Origin: Planctomycetaceae bacterium
GTDB taxonomy: Bacteria; Planctomycetota; Planctomycetia; Pirellulales; Pirellulaceae
Assembly (NCBI GenBank): GCA_020638995.1
Contig: JACKHM010000001.1
Coordinates: 1,364,001 to 1,428,000, forward strand
Reading direction: 5' to 3'
Length of the DNA: 64,000 nt
The translations under genes and the position numbers were made by a program. Every line of letters starts with the position of its first letter. Within the stretch, counting starts at the first letter, position 1. The notes under the pieces were generated by a model. It was not told where the DNA came from. It ran no database searches and saw only the letters and a program-made list of their open reading frames with translations. Below, one piece after another: positions 61,258 through 64,000 of this stretch.

Positions 61258-61318
61258 TAGGCCGGGTCGCGACCCGGCAGCTTCAAAATCGGCTTGCCGG
61301 GTCGCGACCCGGCCTACC
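61258..61318. repeat. Paired 18-bp palindromes (REP-like element)
   Basis: GCCGGGTCGCGACCCGGC, an exact self-complement, occurs twice, at 61261-61278 and 61296-61313, separated by 17 bases. The outer flanks (GTAG on the left, CTAC on the right) make the whole element an inverted repeat. It fits exactly between the RHS gene stop codon (61319) and the next gene. Repetitive extragenic palindromes of this form are known in bacterial genomes; dispersal in this genome cannot be checked here. Confidence 0.9.
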
Positions 61319-64000
61319 TTACTTGCCTTCGCAACCGCACGAACCATTTCCCGCGACGTCTTTGAACGGTACACCACGTCCAAGAGACTCGAAGTACGTA
61401 TGGCTCGTGAAGTCTGCAGCGTCATAGATAATCGGATTATCAGGGTCGAGGGTTTGCCACCAGTCGAATCCATAACTGCGGCCACGAATTTCAATTCCCA
61501 AAATAGTATGACCGTTGTCATTCGTTCTGATCGCATTCACCTGTTGGAATGGAGGTAGCCTTTTGTTATTAATTGCATCGTTGACGCCGTTCTGTGCTGC
61601 CCCGGCAATGCCGGTACACAATAACGCGTCAGACTCTGGATTATAATCCAGCCCCTGAAGAGCATCACTAAGAAGAACTAGTCCATTCCGGACACCGCCA
61701 GCGCTTCTGCCGAGCACTTGAGCGTTGTTTCGGACGCGATCGCGGAAATATCCATACCTTTTCACTTCATTGATAATCGCTTGAACGTCAGCCACGGAAA
61801 GTCCAGATGGCAAACTCCTCTTTCCGCTACCGCCAATTTCACCGCCGACCTGCTCTTCTAGAATTAGACCACTTGGATCCGATGAACTCACCGGCCTATT
61901 CCGGACATATTCGAATAAGTTGTAATCTCCACCAATGAATCCAATTGGATCTTCGCCGATGAAGCGGCCGGTTTCGGCGTCGTAATAGCGAGCACGGTAG
62001 AAGTGCAAGTCTGTCTCGTCGTCGAATTCGCGGCCGGTGAATTGGTAGCGGGTGGCGGCTTCCGGATTCGACTGTGAGATAACATTGCCAAAGCCGTCGT
62101 ACTTCAGGTGATTCGCTACCGTACCGCTGTTGTCGACGAGATCTCGGACCGAACCTAGGTGATCGGTTAAGTGCCACAAGACGTTACCCGCCGCACCTTC
62201 CTGCGCAAAGACTTGATCAACCGCCGAGCCATGCAAGTAGCGCATCGACTCAACGGCTGGTTGCGGACCGCTGGCATCGGGATCGGTGAGTTCAACGATC
62301 ACATCGTCGCCGTCGTAAACGAAATAGGTCGTCACGCCACCAACCGTTTTCGCGATCCGACGGTTGGCCGCATCGTAGGTGTAGTCGACAACTTGTGTTG
62401 GCGCGGCCGTGGCGCTGGTCCGATCGGCAACTCGCACGAGGCGATTGCGATGGTCCCAAGCAAAATCGCGAACCGCGCCGCTGGCGAGAGTCGTTTGCTT
62501 GACGAGATTGCCTTCGGCATCGTACTCGTAAGTATTCGTGCCGTCCGTCGCCAGCCGATTTCCGGCACCGGTCGCATAACCCATGCCATGACGCTGCGAA
62601 GACGTGCGATTACCGGTCGCGTCGTAAGCATAGATTTCATCGGGATTCGCGGCGTCGGCGTGGTTCGCACCAGTCAGTTGATTGCGCGGGTCGTAACTGT
62701 AATCGGTCGCGCCGTCGATATCGGTAATACGCGTGATGCGGCTGGCGGAATCGTATTGGTACGTGAACGAAGCGAGTACCGTGCCTGCTGCGTTGCGGTG
62801 CGAAATAACCGACAGGCGATTCAGCGCGTCGAATGTGAAGTTGGTAGCAGCGACTACCGACGTTCCTGCCGCGTCGGAGGCACGAATTAGGGACGTTAGC
62901 TGATTGAGCGAGTTGTAACCGAGGTCGACTCGCTTAGTCGCGACACCAGTTCCCTCCTGGCTAATCTGCGTCGTACGATTCAGAGCATCAAACTTGTTTG
63001 TGTTCGTCGCACCCGTCTGGCCGTTGATCGAATCGGCGACGGACAGCCGGTTCCCGACAGCGTCAAAACTTGCATCAAGCACGACGGTCGGCAGGCCGTT
63101 GGGGCCGCTCGTTCGTTCACTCGTCATGCGTCCTAAGGCGTCGTAAGTAAACACGAAGTCGCCGGTCGTGTCGTGCAGTTGAACGAGTCGGCTGGCCTCG
63201 TCATACATGTACTCGATCACATTCGCCTCGGTGCCATCAACGCTGACCCAATGTTCTCGCGTCACCCGACTGGCATCGTCATAGGCGTACTCGGTTCTGC
63301 GCCCCAGTGCATCGACCTTCAGGACGATGGCGTTTGTTCCATCATAGGAATAGGTGGTGATCGCACCGAGTGGATCGGTTTCCGCAATCATGCGGCCACG
63401 AGCATCGTATGCATACCGTGTGCTGTTTCCGGAGGCATCGGTTAAAGACGTGAGGTGATCGTCAAGATCATACGTGAACTTTGTCTGCCCTCCTGCCGCG
63501 TCGATCGATTCGATCATTCGGTTCCGAGCGTCGTAGACAAACCGGGAAGTATTGCCGAGAGGGTCGGTGACACGAGTGACGTTCCCATTCTGGTCATATT
63601 CGTTGCGTGTCACGTTTTGGCCGGGATCGGTTGTTGTCACAATTCGATCCCTTAAATCGTAGGTTCTGCGCGACAGATGGCCCTCGGGATCAGTCACACT
63701 CAACAGGTTTCCAGCAGCGTCATAACCGAACAACGTGATCGGCGATGCAAGTGGCCCGGCACCGTCTGGATCAGGCGAAGTAAGACGCGTCATTCGATTC
63801 AATGAGTCATACTGCATTTCCGCGCGGTTGCCGTTTCCGTCGATCGTCGCCGCCACATTGCCTGCCAAGTCATATTCGATCCGCTGTACCGACTGTTCGG
63901 GTAACCCTCTCGCGAATGTGATGGTAATGAGGCGTCCGTACTGGTCGTAGTCATAGTCAGTGACGTATCCAAGTGGATTCGTGATCGTGTCGATTTGCCC
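61319..64000 (-). CDS. RHS/YD-repeat protein, C-terminal part (5' end outside window)
   Basis: The frame is open without a stop from 61319 to the window edge (893 residues visible), so the ATG-like start at 63868 is internal. About twenty YD-type repeats (YDLAGNVAATIDGNGNR; YDARNRMIESIDAAGGQTKF; YDDASRVTREHW) are seen, then the RHS core end (DHLGSVRDLVDNSG; RYQFTGREFDDETDLHFYRA; RYYDAETGRFIGEDPIGFIG; DPSGL). After DPSGL comes a unique 165-residue domain, the position where polymorphic toxins carry their effector. It contains Cys (61616-61618, LLCTGIAG), His (about 61508-61510, NGHTILGIEI) and Asp (about 61463-61465, FDWWQTL), a papain-like order. No signal or immunity gene is visible. Confidence 0.93.
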   Translation of the reverse strand, partial: GQIDTITNPLGYVTDYDYDQYGRLITITFARGLPEQSVQRIEYDLAGNVAATIDGNGNRAEMQYDSLNRMTRLTSPDPDGAGPLASPITLFGYDAAGNLLSVTDPEGHLSRRTYDLRDRIVTTTDPGQNVTRNEYDQNGNVTRVTDPLGNTSRFVYDARNRMIESIDAAGGQTKFTYDLDDHLTSLTDASGNSTRYAYDARGRMIAETDPLGAITTYSYDGTNAIVLKVDALGRRTEYAYDDASRVTREHWVSVDGTEANVIEYMYDEASRLVQLHDTTGDFVFTYDALGRMTSERTSGPNGLPTVVLDASFDAVGNRLSVADSINGQTGATNTNKFDALNRTTQISQEGTGVATKRVDLGYNSLNQLTSLIRASDAAGTSVVAATNFTFDALNRLSVISHRNAAGTVLASFTYQYDSASRITRITDIDGATDYSYDPRNQLTGANHADAANPDEIYAYDATGNRTSSQRHGMGYATGAGNRLATDGTNTYEYDAEGNLVKQTTLASGAVRDFAWDHRNRLVRVADRTSATAAPTQVVDYTYDAANRRIAKTVGGVTTYFVYDGDDVIVELTDPDASGPQPAVESMRYLHGSAVDQVFAQEGAAGNVLWHLTDHLGSVRDLVDNSGTVANHLKYDGFGNVISQSNPEAATRYQFTGREFDDETDLHFYRARYYDAETGRFIGEDPIGFIGGDYNLFEYVRNRPVSSSDPSGLILEEQVGGEIGGSGKRSLPSGLSVADVQAIINEVKRYGYFRDRVRNNAQVLGRSAGGVRNGLVLLSDALQGLDYNPESDALLCTGIAGAAQNGVNDAINNKRLPPFQQVNAIRTNDNGHTILGIEIRGRSYGFDWWQTLDPDNPIIYDAADFTSHTYFESLGRGVPFKDVAGNGSCGCEGK

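Noticed and set aside
62171..62890. 239-codon plus-strand frame over the RHS gene
   Set aside because: Val/Arg-rich shadow of the YD repeats on the opposite strand, with no recognisable domain.
1..64000. tRNA, rRNA, CRISPR arrays, insertion sequences, phage or integration sites
   Set aside because: By reading alone I found no T-loop-like tRNA pattern, spaced direct repeats, transposase or integrase; a covariance-model scan could still reveal a small RNA.

Overview
The window looks like a chromosomal segment of a Planctomycetota bacterium, most like the order Pirellulales; genus is not determinable from sequence alone. Pointers are the planctomycete-type surface-protein N-terminus (ERLEDRRLLA, 'LEPR-XLL') plus dockerin-like repeats on the haloperoxidase homologue, a Tat-exported Gfo/Idh/MocA oxidoreductase, a zinc-ribbon Ser/Thr kinase behind its own ECF sigma factor, a B12-dependent class II ribonucleotide reductase, and many Gly- or Asn-rich secreted proteins of unknown function. 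Coding density is moderate, genes sit on both strands, and several intergenic regions carry perfect hairpins or palindromic repeats. No tRNA, rRNA, CRISPR array or insertion sequence was recognised.

Layout. 0-2.5 kb: tail of an unidentified gene and a secreted repeat protein. 2.6-12.4 kb: a stand-alone DUF2126 putative amidoligase, then (minus strand) pyruvate kinase, a Ser/Thr kinase, a wrecked glycosidase pseudogene, a K+ channel with RCK domains and a P-II protein, then (plus strand) a circularly permuted ATP-grasp gene overlapping an Alpha-E gene. 12.5-20.1 kb: small membrane protein, two-subunit CoA-transferase, secreted TPR/peptidase-MA protein, porin with a strong terminator, and tandem purine nucleoside phosphorylases. 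20.3-24.2 kb: rpmI-rplT-pheS-pheT. 24.4-31.7 kb: RRM RNA-binding protein with a structured leader, Gfo/Idh/MocA oxidoreductase, HI0933-type flavoprotein, Uup-like ABC-F ATPase, a terC pseudogene and a sialidase-like secreted protein. 32-42.6 kb: a minus-strand signalling block (nadA, sensor kinase, FixJ-type regulator, receiver-only protein, sigma-70 factor, ECF sigma factor, Ser/Thr kinase, a second Gfo/Idh/MocA protein). 42.7-51.4 kb: FliN-like protein, secreted protein, pabA/trpG-moeA, exbD, a sulfite-oxidase-fold protein, nrdJ, rplU. 51.7-59 kb: Gly-rich secreted protein, coiled-coil protein, rsfS, argS, solitary DNA methyltransferase, bioF-like gene. 59.3-64 kb: vanadium haloperoxidase-like protein and the 3' part of a large RHS/YD-repeat gene that runs off the window.

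Functional links. DUF2126, CP-ATP-grasp and Alpha-E are families that normally travel together with a transglutaminase-like peptidase in a predicted peptide-ligation/modification system; here the parts lie about 5 kb apart and no transglutaminase domain is visible. The ECF factor and the kinase behind it form a likely signalling pair, and the neighbouring sensor kinase abuts its regulator without a gap. pabA/trpG-moeA overlap by 4 bases, and a molybdopterin-domain protein is encoded close by. Informative oddities are a PheT without its tRNA-binding domain, an ArgS with a coiled-coil insertion, a PNP pair differing at the purine-specificity residue, and an RHS C-terminal domain with a papain-like Cys/His/Asp pattern.
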